NCBI GenBank assembly: GCA_023639215.1
Contig: CP097899.1
Location: 1,647,501-1,655,000 of the forward strand
Reading direction: 5' to 3'
Source: Candidatus Pristimantibacillus lignocellulolyticus
Lineage (GTDB): Bacteria > Bacillota > Bacilli > Paenibacillales > Paenibacillaceae
Length of the DNA stretch: 7,500 bases
A program made the position numbers and the translations under genes. Position 1 is the first letter of the stretch. Each line of letters begins with the position of its first letter. Positions 1 to 7,500 of this stretch are shown here, in pieces. The notes beneath the pieces are model-generated. The model saw only the letters and a program-made list of their open reading frames with translations, did no database searches and had not been told where the DNA came from.

Positions 1-18
1 TCAAAACGGAATACCCAA

Positions 19-95
<77 letters not shown>

Positions 96-128
96 TATCG
101 ACTTTGAGTCGGTTACCCATTTCATTAT

Positions 129-204
129 GGGGCCATAGCTCAGCTGGGAGAGCGCCTGCCTTGCAAGCAGGAGGTCAGCGGTTCGATCCCGCTTGGCTCC
201 ACCA
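129..204 (+). tRNA. tRNA-Ala (anticodon TGC)
   Basis: This is a complete 76-nt alanine tRNA. The acceptor arms GGGGCCA and TGGCTCC pair with one G-U pair, and the CCA end is encoded. The anticodon TGC is at 162-164 in a CCTGC/GCAGG stem, and the T-arm has GTTCGATCC. It reads GCN alanine codons. It is the second spacer tRNA and is co-transcribed with the 16S, 23S and 5S rRNAs. Confidence 0.98.
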
Positions 205-252
205 ACAATTCTCTTACGAGATTGTTTACCATTATTCTAACGGATTATGGTG

Positions 253-294
253 CACTATTTTCCTAACGGAAAAAGTGTTTGTTCCTTGAAAACT
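253..294 (+). promoter_or_regulatory. 16S-23S spacer hairpin and boxA-like antitermination site
   Basis: At 253-277 CACT and TTTTCC pair with GGAAAAAGTG around a TAAC loop (10 bp with one bulged A). Directly after it, TGTTCCTTGAAAACT at 280-294 matches the boxA pattern of Bacillus rRNA operons (TGTTCTTTGAAAACT as I recall it). BoxA in the nascent RNA is bound by NusB/NusE and keeps RNA polymerase from terminating within rRNA genes. A spacer copy after the tRNAs is known in E. coli. The element also overlaps the left arm of the pre-23S processing stem. Confidence 0.7.
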
Positions 295-322
295 GGATAA
301 GAAAGTAATGAAACATCCAAAG
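284..322 (+). other. Left arm of the pre-23S rRNA processing stem
   Basis: Bases 284-305 are almost fully complementary to 3441-3462 in the 23S-5S spacer, with mismatches at G288/G3458 and A300/C3446 and one G-U pair. Further in, TCCAAAG at 316-322 pairs with CTTTGGA at 3427-3433 and AAAC at 311-314 with GTTT at 3434-3437. The helix loops out the whole 23S gene. This is the kind of double-stranded region cut by RNase III during 23S maturation in Firmicutes. Confidence 0.8.
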
Positions 323-446
323 CGAATGAAAGTAAAACACGCGAATTTATATTCAAATGTTTTACATGAATAGCGAATAATTTTTTGTTCGACGACCTTG
401 TTCATCAGAACACTAGAGGAGAACAAAAACATTAGGAGCGCAACTA

Positions 447-3376
<2,930 letters not shown>

Positions 3377-3426
3377 AACAATCTTTTCTATGCGCAAGCA
3401 AGAAGAGTACATTGATACAAGCATCA

Positions 3427-3462
3427 CTTTGGAGTTTTACCTTTCCTATCCAGTTTTGAGGG
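3427..3462 (+). other. Right arm of the pre-23S rRNA processing stem
   Basis: This is the 3' partner of the arm at 284-322. It contains CTTTGGA, GTTT and CTTTCCTATCCAGTTTTG, which pair with the spacer upstream of the 23S gene. It lies in the 23S-5S spacer (3377-3481), which otherwise holds no gene. Cutting the helix would release pre-23S rRNA from the primary transcript. Confidence 0.8.
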
Positions 3463-3481
3463 CGCAAGCTCTAGCAAGACG

Positions 3482-3598
3482 TTTGGTGATGACGGCGAAA
3501 GGGAACCACGCGTACCCATCTCGAACACGACCGTTAAGCCTTTCAGCGCCGATGGTACTTGGACCGCAGGGTCCTGGGAGAGTAGGACGTCGCCAAGC
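3482..3598 (+). rRNA. rrf: 5S ribosomal RNA
   Basis: This is a complete 5S rRNA of about 117 nt, the last gene of the operon. The 5' TTTGGTGATGACG pairs with the 3' CGTCGCCAAGC as helix I. The internal ACCCATCTCGAACACGACCG and AGCGCCGATGGTACTTGG are conserved 5S segments. The phrase GGACCGCAGGGTCCTGGGAG in the helix IV-V region resembles Paenibacillus 5S genes from memory, which is part of the basis for the organism suggestion. The ends are estimated from B. subtilis 5S. Confidence 0.96.
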
Positions 3599-3604
3599 AC
3601 GGAT

Positions 3605-3634
3605 AAGCCCATTGCATAAGCAGTGGGCTTTTTT
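3605..3634 (+). terminator. Intrinsic terminator of the rRNA operon
   Basis: AAGCCCATTGC (3605-3615) pairs with GCAGTGGGCTT (3620-3630) around an ATAA loop, an 11-bp stem with one G-U pair, followed by a run of six T (3629-3634). It starts 6 bases after the 5S end, the normal place for the end of an rrn operon. Confidence 0.95.
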
Positions 3635-3964
3635 GTGCGTTTTAACGTGTGATCACGCTGATTAAGCTGACGAAGTTGATTCGACGGCGAAGAGGCCATT
3701 CATCGCTCGTTCCAGTACTCATGTACCAAGTCCGTACATTCCGTGCTTCACGTCCCTAACTTCATGTCCTCTTCTTGGTGCTGACACGTTATATGCCCGA
3801 GAAGTAACATTCCTTGAGGTGGAGCAGGAAGAAGAGTGTTGTTCAGGAAGCCGGCTTTTAACCTTATTCGGGGTTGGACAGGTTGTTCACCGAAGCTAAG
3901 GAAGAGCATAATCGGTATGTTTCTTACAGAAACGTTTTATTGCTGGTGTACGAGTGTCGTACAC
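3635..3964. other. Gene-free spacer, GC-richer and full of inverted repeats
   Basis: I recognise no gene here. The segment is clearly richer in G+C (30 of 60 bases in 3661-3720) than the DNA after it (15 of 60 in 4081-4140). Visible structures are: GAAGAGG.CAT at 3689-3699 against its complement at 3764-3774; ATGTAC/GTACAT at 3721-3739; CGTG-CTT-CACG at 3742-3752; the palindrome AAGCCGGCTT at 3848-3857; CCTTATTCGG (3862-3871) pairing with CCGAA-gc-TAAGG (3890-3901); GTTTCT-TAC-AGAAAC at 3919-3933 followed by a T-rich stretch; and GTGTACGA-GTG-TCGTACAC at 3946-3964. It could be a non-coding RNA, the decayed remains of a gene, or simple post-rrn spacer. Confidence 0.5.
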
Positions 3965-4010
3965 AACACAACATAAATGACAATACAAGACACAACACAT
4001 AACACAACAT
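3961..4010. repeat. ACA-rich degenerate tandem repeat
   Basis: A 50-base tract is made largely of ACACAACAC/ACAACAT units, at 3961-3974, 3990-4000 and 4001-4010. The + strand has only two G residues and few T. It begins inside the inverted repeat at 3946-3964. Its role is unknown; it may be an unstructured linker or a slippage-prone simple repeat. Confidence 0.6.
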
Positions 4011-4054
4011 CTGCATTTCTTATTTGATCGGAATGGGTGATTGAATACACTATA

Positions 4055-4063
4055 TGTTAGAAT
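4055..4063 (+). promoter_or_regulatory. Possible extended -10 promoter upstream of ypsA
   Basis: TGTTAGAAT fits an extended -10 pattern (TGn-TAnAAT). No convincing -35 box lies 16-18 bases upstream. If used, it would give a ypsA leader of about 135 nt containing the hairpin AAATCAT-GTAA-ATGATTT (4101-4118). It is an alternative or an addition to the promoter at 4152-4181. Confidence 0.3.
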
Positions 4064-4151
4064 GAAGTGATATTAACTACTAAAAGGTCATGTAAGTGAA
4101 AAATCATGTAAATGATTTGCTGTAATATTTAAGATATCGAATGATCAGAAA

Positions 4152-4181
4152 TTGATTGTTGTCGTTAGTAATAGATATAAA
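4152..4181 (+). promoter_or_regulatory. Predicted sigma-A-type promoter of ypsA
   Basis: TTGATT (4152-4157) and TATAAA (4176-4181) are separated by 18 bases, a fair match to the vegetative promoter pattern. Transcription would start near 4188, just before the ribosome binding site AATGAGGT (4193-4200). The leader would then be very short, about 20 nt before the ATT start. Confidence 0.45.
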
Positions 4182-4206
4182 TTAGCGAATGAAATGAGGT
4201 ATTCGT

Positions 4207-4764
4207 ATTAAGAACGTATTAGTTACAGGCTATCGTGCACATGAACTGCAAATATTCGATCAGAAGAACAAAGCAATTCCTTTTATTAAGAAAGCTTTTA
4301 GATCGAAAATAACTTCTATTATAGAAGAAGGAGCAGAGTGGATTATTACTCCTGGTCAGTATGGGTTTGATCTATGGGCAAGTGAAGTTATTATAGAACT
4401 TCGAAAGGAACTATATCCTCATATCAAACTTTCAATGATTACTGCTTTTGCTAATCAAGAGGAGAATTGGAAGGATGAACGTAAAGAATATTATAATTCC
4501 ATAAAAGAACAGGTTGATTTCTATGCAGAGGTTAGTAAACAACCATATGTTGGTCCATGGCAATTCCAAGCTAGAGATCAATTACTATTTCATAAAACTG
4601 ATGGAATGGTATTATTTTATGATGATGAAGCAGCACCTAGTAGTGTTAAGTTTGTAAAAGAGAGAGCAGTTAAGCTATATAATGAGAGTAATTATTCTAT
4701 AATTACAATTACGGCAGATGATATTCAAAATGCTATGGAAGTGGACTACGATTATATTGAGTAG
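4207..4764 (+). CDS. ypsA: YpsA-like SLOG-family protein (DUF1273), apparent ATT start
   Basis: The 185-residue product matches Bacillus subtilis YpsA (about 180 residues) along its whole length as recalled: N-terminal VLVTGYRAHELQIF (4-17), EWIITPGQYGFDLWASE (44-60), NQEENWKDERKEYY (83-96), QPYVGPWQFQARDQLLF (112-128), and KTDGMVLFYDD (130-140). The GQxG loop (50-53) is the SLOG nucleotide-type binding signature; position 55 is Asp where I recall Glu in YpsA. YpsA is a cytosolic Rossmann-like protein linked to cell division in B. subtilis; its ligand is not established. The conserved N-terminus begins at ATT, 6 bases after GAGGT; an in-frame TGA stands at 4195 and no ATG, GTG or TTG occurs before ATG 4435, which would remove 76 conserved residues. 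So this is either true AUU initiation, or an ATG-to-ATT change or sequence error. It is monocistronic, with its own terminator. Confidence 0.85.
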   Translation: MKNVLVTGYRAHELQIFDQKNKAIPFIKKAFRSKITSIIEEGAEWIITPGQYGFDLWASEVIIELRKELYPHIKLSMITAFANQEENWKDERKEYYNSIKEQVDFYAEVSKQPYVGPWQFQARDQLLFHKTDGMVLFYDDEAAPSSVKFVKERAVKLYNESNYSIITITADDIQNAMEVDYDYIE

Positions 4765-4780
4765 TTTTCAATATAACAAT

Positions 4781-4820
4781 AAAAGCGCTCATTCACCAAT
4801 AAGGTAATGAACGCCTTTTT
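4781..4820 (+). terminator. Intrinsic terminator of ypsA
   Basis: It lies 16 bases after the ypsA stop. GCG and TCATT pair with AATGA and CGC, and ACC pairs with GGT around an AATAA loop, with a C/A mismatch and a single-base bulge. A 5' AAAA run and a 3' T run (4816-4820) complete the intrinsic terminator pattern. It stops ypsA transcription before it meets the convergent hssS gene. Confidence 0.8.
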
Positions 4821-4917
4821 ACGTTAGTTGCTAATTATCTATTCTAAATTAATGTTAAGCAATTAACAAAACATAACAGAACAGTTATAGTTGTAGCCAT
4901 AAAATTACACCTGGAGT

Positions 4918-4956
4918 AAAAACAATAAGTTGCAGTTAGTACAGCTTATTGTTTTT
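4918..4956 (-). terminator. Terminator of hssRS, overlapping the end of hssS
   Basis: AAAAACAATAAG (4918-4929) and CTTATTGTTTTT (4945-4956) are perfect complements. The stem extends inward by TTG/CAG to 15 bp with one G-U pair around a 9-base loop. Read on the minus strand, the first arm is made of the last codons of hssS, the stop codon lies in the loop, and the RNA ends in a U run. The A and T ends on both arms mean it may also work on the + strand as a back-up for ypsA. Confidence 0.8.
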
Positions 4957-6345
4957 GAATGAAGGTAAAGTAACAGTAAATGTAGTTCCTACTTTCCATG
5001 TGCTCTCTACTTCAATGGTACCTGAATGTAATGAAACGATTTTATGAGCAATTGATAATCCGAGTCCACTACCAGAGTGTTCGTTCTGACTACGAGACTC
5101 ACTCACTTTACTAAAGCGTTCAAAGATTACTGATAATTGTTCAGGAGGAATTCCCTCCCCACTATCAGTGATCGTTATAACTATATTTGGATTTTGTTCA
5201 CTAGGTGCTTTCAATGTAATCGTTAAGCTATCTTGTTCAGAACAGAATTTAATAGCATTGTTGATTAGATTTTGCCATACCTCGTATAGTAATTGTTCGT
5301 TTCCACATATAGATACTTCAGCTAAGTCCACTTCTAACTGCAGATTTTTATCACTCCATTGCCACTCTAACATAATAAGAACTTGTCTAATTTGCTCATC
5401 AATTCGAAAATTTGATTTGCTTAACTGTTGTTCTTGTTCTAGAGACGCAAGCTTTAGTAATTGTTTACTCATTGATGATAACCGTTCACTTTCCATTGCT
5501 ATAATACCCATATGTGTAATAAGTTCCTCTTTTGTAATCGAACTGAGTGATGAAGTAAGAGCTAACCCATGTATTGATGTTAAAGGAGTTTGGAATTCAT
5601 GTGAGACATCAGAAACGAATTGTTGTTTCATTTCATCCGATCTCTTTAATTCATTAGTCATGTAATTAAAATTGCGTGCTAGTTCCCCAATTTCATCTGA
5701 CCGACTAAGCTGCAAATTATAATTACTATAATATCCTTTAGCAAGTTGCTTAGTAGCATTTGTTAGCTGCTTAATAGGACGAACAATGAAGCGACTCATA
5801 ATAGTAATACATATTAAACTAAATATAAAGCTGGATACTAATAACATAGAGATGATAAGACGAAGCTCTCCACTTTGTTGCATTAGATCAGGACGTATAA
5901 AAAAGGCAGCAGTACCTTCATTTGTTTCAATAGAGAGCCCAATCGTATTTGCTAGACTATTATTAAAGAACCCAAACAAATTAAAAGATACTTCTTGATT
6001 AGACATTCCACTATACAATTGGCCAGATAATACAGTCTCTAATTGTAATGGTGCTAACTCATCACGCTTAAAGGGAGAACCATATGAAGAACCAATACCT
6101 TCAGGCGTAACCCAATAAATTTGATAACCTAGTTGGGCTGTTTGATCCATGAATGATAAATCTTGATTTCTTAGTTCATCTTGAAATAAATTTTGTATGG
6201 AATGTGCTACTTCAATCGTTCGTAATTCATTATCCTTTATTAGAGCTTTTTTATAGTAGAAATCCGTGGTGAGTAATCCTGCTATTGCACTTATAAAAGT
6301 AATACCGATGAAAATAAGTACTATTTTTACATAGAGTGTTTTCAT
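4936..6345 (-). CDS. hssS: HssS-like heme-sensing sensor histidine kinase
   Basis: This 469-residue membrane histidine kinase compares with about 457 residues in S. aureus HssS. It has a transmembrane segment at about 7-29, an extracytoplasmic sensor domain (about 30-160), a second membrane segment (161-186), HAMP (187-239) and HisKA with H249 in SHEFQTPLT. The ATPase domain has the N box NLINNAIK (359-366), G1 DSGEGIP (394-400), F box FERF (408-411) and G2 SGSGLGLS (424-431). The sensor part shares KTLYVKI near the N-terminus and FGFFNNSLANTIGL...FFIRPDL with remembered HssS, where FFDNVTDNTVGI...VFMRPDI occurs, so the match is not only to the general kinase core. It should phosphorylate HssR on exposure to heme. 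Its ATG overlaps the hssR stop in ATGA, and GAGGTG 5 bases upstream is the ribosome binding site, so translation is probably coupled. All catalytic motifs look intact. The exact signal is inferred. Confidence 0.85.
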   Translation of the reverse strand: MKTLYVKIVLIFIGITFISAIAGLLTTDFYYKKALIKDNELRTIEVAHSIQNLFQDELRNQDLSFMDQTAQLGYQIYWVTPEGIGSSYGSPFKRDELAPLQLETVLSGQLYSGMSNQEVSFNLFGFFNNSLANTIGLSIETNEGTAAFFIRPDLMQQSGELRLIISMLLVSSFIFSLICITIMSRFIVRPIKQLTNATKQLAKGYYSNYNLQLSRSDEIGELARNFNYMTNELKRSDEMKQQFVSDVSHEFQTPLTSIHGLALTSSLSSITKEELITHMGIIAMESERLSSMSKQLLKLASLEQEQQLSKSNFRIDEQIRQVLIMLEWQWSDKNLQLEVDLAEVSICGNEQLLYEVWQNLINNAIKFCSEQDSLTITLKAPSEQNPNIVITITDSGEGIPPEQLSVIFERFSKVSESRSQNEHSGSGLGLSIAHKIVSLHSGTIEVESTWKVGTTFTVTLPSFKNNKLY

Positions 6346-7019
6346 ACAAGCACCTCAAGTTTATATCCTAATCCACGAACTGTCGTAATTATAAATTGAT
6401 TATCATAAGGGGCAAAGCGTTCACGTAGACGTTTAATATGAACATCAACAGTTCTTGTGTCTCCACTATAATCAATTCCCCATATTAATTGAATAAGTTG
6501 ATCTCTTGTATAAATTCGTCCTGTATTACTAGCGAGTTGGGCAAACAATTGAAATTCCTTTAGTGGGAGGTCAATGATCGTATTCCCATGCTTAACAACA
6601 TAACTTTCACGATCTATAATGATGTCTCCCATACGAATGAAGTTAGGAGAAATCAACTGGTAGCGCCTTAATAATGCTTTTATCCGAAATATTAATTCTT
6701 TAGGTTCAAATGGTTTTACAAGATAGTCATCTGTACCAGAAGAGTATCCCTTTTCTTTATCAATTAATTCACCTTTAGCAGTAAGAAGAAGAATTGGAAT
6801 ATCGTATAGATGCCTAATTTCTTGACACAATTCGAGACCGTTTTTGAATGGCATCATAATATCAATGACAGCTAGATGAATTTGAGAGTGAGCGAGTATA
6901 TGAGATGCATCTTCTCCATGAATAGCTTCATATACATTGTAGCCTTCTTTAGAAAGAATGAACTTCAATAGAGAACGAATAGATGAATCATCATCGGCGA
7001 TTAAGATATTAATTTTCAT
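6342..7019 (-). CDS. hssR: HssR-like OmpR-family response regulator
   Basis: This 225-residue response regulator (S. aureus HssR has 224) has a receiver domain at 1-120 with acidic D9-D11, phosphoacceptor D53 in VIDIMMPF, T80 and K102 in VKPF. It is followed by an OmpR/PhoB winged helix at about 125-223 with RTVDVHIKRLRERF (189-202) and TVRGLGYKLE. Segments YDIP.LLTA, DKEKGYSSGTDDYLVKPFEPKELIFRI and LPLKEFQLF follow S. aureus HssR closely from memory. When phosphorylated, HssR activates the heme efflux genes hrtAB; those genes and the HssR direct repeat (GTTCATATT twice, as recalled) are not seen here. I chose the ATG at 7019 because AGGAG lies 7 bases upstream and homologues start there; an upstream ATG at 7058 would add 13 unconserved residues. 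It is first in the operon with hssS. Confidence 0.87.
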   Translation of the reverse strand: MKINILIADDDSSIRSLLKFILSKEGYNVYEAIHGEDASHILAHSQIHLAVIDIMMPFKNGLELCQEIRHLYDIPILLLTAKGELIDKEKGYSSGTDDYLVKPFEPKELIFRIKALLRRYQLISPNFIRMGDIIIDRESYVVKHGNTIIDLPLKEFQLFAQLASNTGRIYTRDQLIQLIWGIDYSGDTRTVDVHIKRLRERFAPYDNQFIITTVRGLGYKLEVLV

Positions 7020-7053
7020 AGTGTGTCTCCTATTAACAATATAAGTAAAGTGT

Positions 7054-7083
7054 ATCATAGCTTAGCAAACAAACCTAAAGTAA
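7054..7083 (-). promoter_or_regulatory. Weak candidate promoter of hssRS
   Basis: On the minus strand TTACTT (7083-7078) and TATGAT (7059-7054) are 18 bases apart. The -10 is good and the -35 is poor. Transcription would start near 7047, giving a leader of about 28 nt with the AGGAG site. An activator could compensate for the weak -35. No known HssR box is visible. Confidence 0.3.
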
Positions 7084-7132
7084 GTATGACAATTAGATAA
7101 GGCATAATACATTACAAGCGGATATATTAATA

Positions 7133-7167
7133 TTTCATTTAATTATTATAATTATAATTAAATGAAA
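7133..7167. repeat. 14-bp perfect inverted repeat, AT-rich
   Basis: TTTCATTTAATTAT (7133-7146) and ATAATTAAATGAAA (7154-7167) are exact complements around a 7-base spacer. It lies 114 bases upstream of the hssR start codon and about 130 upstream of the rrn -35 box. No gene ends here, so a terminator role would apply only to stray transcription; an operator is also possible. Its AT richness lowers its significance. Confidence 0.65.
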
Positions 7168-7209
7168 CATAATTATAAGTTTTATACATTAATATATAAC
7201 AGTAGTAGC

Positions 7210-7250
7210 TATAACACATGATGTAGTGTTATAAGAATGATAAATATCAT
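7210..7250. repeat. Two adjacent palindromes upstream of the rrn promoter
   Basis: TATAACAC (7210-7217) and GTGTTATA (7226-7233) form a perfect 8-bp inverted repeat with an 8-base spacer. Four bases later ATGATAAATATCAT (7237-7250) is a 14-bp palindrome with a 2-base centre. Both have the size and symmetry of binding sites for dimeric regulators. They lie about 45-85 bases upstream of the rrn -35 box and on the hssR side of the intergenic region. The regulator is unknown. Confidence 0.5.
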
Positions 7251-7260
7251 CATATAGTGT

Positions 7261-7333
7261 GTAATAAAATAAAATAAAATAATATATAAAAAAGCTTGCA
7301 ATGCCTATAAGTTCTATGGTATATTATTTCTTG
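7261..7333 (+). promoter_or_regulatory. Promoter of a second rRNA operon with UP-like element
   Basis: TTGCAA (7296-7301) and TATATT (7320-7325) are 18 bases apart. Upstream, 7261-7293 is almost pure A/T with repeated AAAAT units, as expected of an UP element that contacts the alpha subunit of RNA polymerase. The likely start is G7333, 8 bases after the -10; GTP initiation is the known basis of growth-rate and stringent control of Bacillus rrn promoters. The downstream leader (boxA at 7410-7424) supports the assignment. Confidence 0.75.
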
Positions 7334-7409
7334 TCGCCGCGAGAGATTGCGAGACACAGACGAAAAACAAAACGCGAGTCACACTTACGAGAGTAAATGA
7401 GAAACGCTT

Positions 7410-7424
7410 TGATCTTTGAAAACT
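7410..7424 (+). promoter_or_regulatory. boxA antitermination site in the rrn leader
   Basis: TGATCTTTGAAAACT differs by two bases from the Bacillus boxA TGTTCTTTGAAAACT. It is the expected NusB/NusE binding site in the nascent leader RNA. It shares its CTTGAAAACT-like core with the spacer boxA at 280-294 of the upstream operon. Confidence 0.75.
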
Positions 7425-7445
7425 GAACAACGAGTAAGAACTGCC

Positions 7446-7478
7446 ATTAACAATTTTCACCCCGTGAAAATTGTTAAT
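7446..7478 (+). repeat. Perfect 15-bp hairpin in the 16S leader
   Basis: ATTAACAATTTTCAC (7446-7460) and GTGAAAATTGTTAAT (7464-7478) are exact complements with a CCC loop. It is followed by an A-rich stretch rather than T, so on the + strand it is not a terminator. It may be a leader fold that assists 16S maturation or a processing site. Confidence 0.85.
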
Positions 7479-7500
7479 AAAAAGCGAAACAAATGAGCAA

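Larger units (their letters stand above)
7334..7500 (+). other. 16S rRNA leader of the second rRNA operon (5' part)
   Basis: The transcribed leader runs to the window edge; the 16S 5' sequence (around GAGTTTGATCCTGG) is not reached. It holds a small hairpin with a GNRA-type loop (TTAC-GAGA-GTAA, 7385-7396), the boxA and the 15-bp hairpin listed separately. No protein gene is present. Confidence 0.75.

Noticed and set aside
253..283. Hairpin plus short T run in the 16S-23S spacer as a terminator.
   Set aside because: Termination here would cut 23S from the operon; the T run is only three bases and a boxA site follows at once, so an antitermination element is the better reading.
3390..3699. 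91-codon frames on both strands over the 5S gene.
   Set aside because: They overlap the 23S-5S spacer, 5S rRNA and the terminator, and have no recognisable protein features.
4435..4764. A 109-residue gene starting at ATG 4435.
   Set aside because: Conserved YpsA sequence continues upstream for 76 residues, there is no ribosome binding site before this ATG, and the short form would lack half of the Rossmann-like fold.
5168..5998. Plus-strand frames of 165 and 70 codons opposite hssS.
   Set aside because: They are antisense shadows of a well-supported kinase gene and resemble no known protein.
7020..7058. Upstream ATG of hssR at 7058, adding 13 residues.
   Set aside because: The start at 7019 has AGGAG at good spacing and matches where HssR and other OmpR-type regulators begin; the extension is not conserved.
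7020..7300. HssR direct repeat (GTTCATATT twice) in the hssR promoter region.
   Set aside because: I scanned both strands of the region and found no copy, so self-regulation through that box is not supported here.

Overview
The window looks like a low-GC Gram-positive chromosome, most likely a member of the Paenibacillaceae. The reasons are the rRNA operon layout (tRNA-Ile and tRNA-Ala with encoded CCA ends in the 16S-23S spacer), a 5S sequence resembling Paenibacillus 5S as I remember it, strong AGGAG-type ribosome binding sites, AT-rich coding DNA and Firmicutes-type protein families. The genus is an inference from memory, not from a search.

Positions 1-3634 (+) are the distal part of an rRNA operon: end of the 16S-23S spacer, tRNA-Ile(GAU), tRNA-Ala(UGC), a hairpin and boxA-like antitermination site, a complete 23S rRNA, a short spacer, 5S rRNA and a strong intrinsic terminator. 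The 16S gene lies to the left of the window. A long helix pairs the DNA on the two sides of the 23S gene and is the expected pre-23S processing stem.

Positions 3635-4206 hold no recognisable gene. The first part is about half G+C and rich in inverted repeats, then comes an ACA-rich tract, then an AT-rich promoter region. Positions 4207-4764 (+) encode a YpsA-like SLOG-family protein (DUF1273). Its conserved N-terminus starts at an ATT codon; the first ATG lies in the middle of the gene, so an automatic caller would report only a 109-residue fragment.

Positions 4918-7019 (-) are a two-gene operon for a response regulator and a sensor kinase that match the heme-sensing HssR/HssS pair of Staphylococcus aureus along their length. 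The genes overlap by 4 bases (ATGA). Their terminator is built partly from the last codons of hssS. The usual target, the HrtAB heme efflux pump, is not in the window. ypsA and hssRS are convergent, with two terminators between them.

Positions 7020-7500 are the divergent control region between hssR (-) and a second rRNA operon (+). It has three inverted repeats, an A/T-rich UP-like stretch, a good sigma-A-type rrn promoter, a boxA and a perfect 15-bp hairpin in the 16S leader. The second 16S gene would begin just right of the window. The protein genes therefore sit as a small island of about 3.7 kb between two rRNA operons in the same direction. I did not find a clearly new biological system; the best leads are the ATT start of ypsA, the inverted repeats ahead of hssR and rrn, and the structured spacer after the 5S gene.
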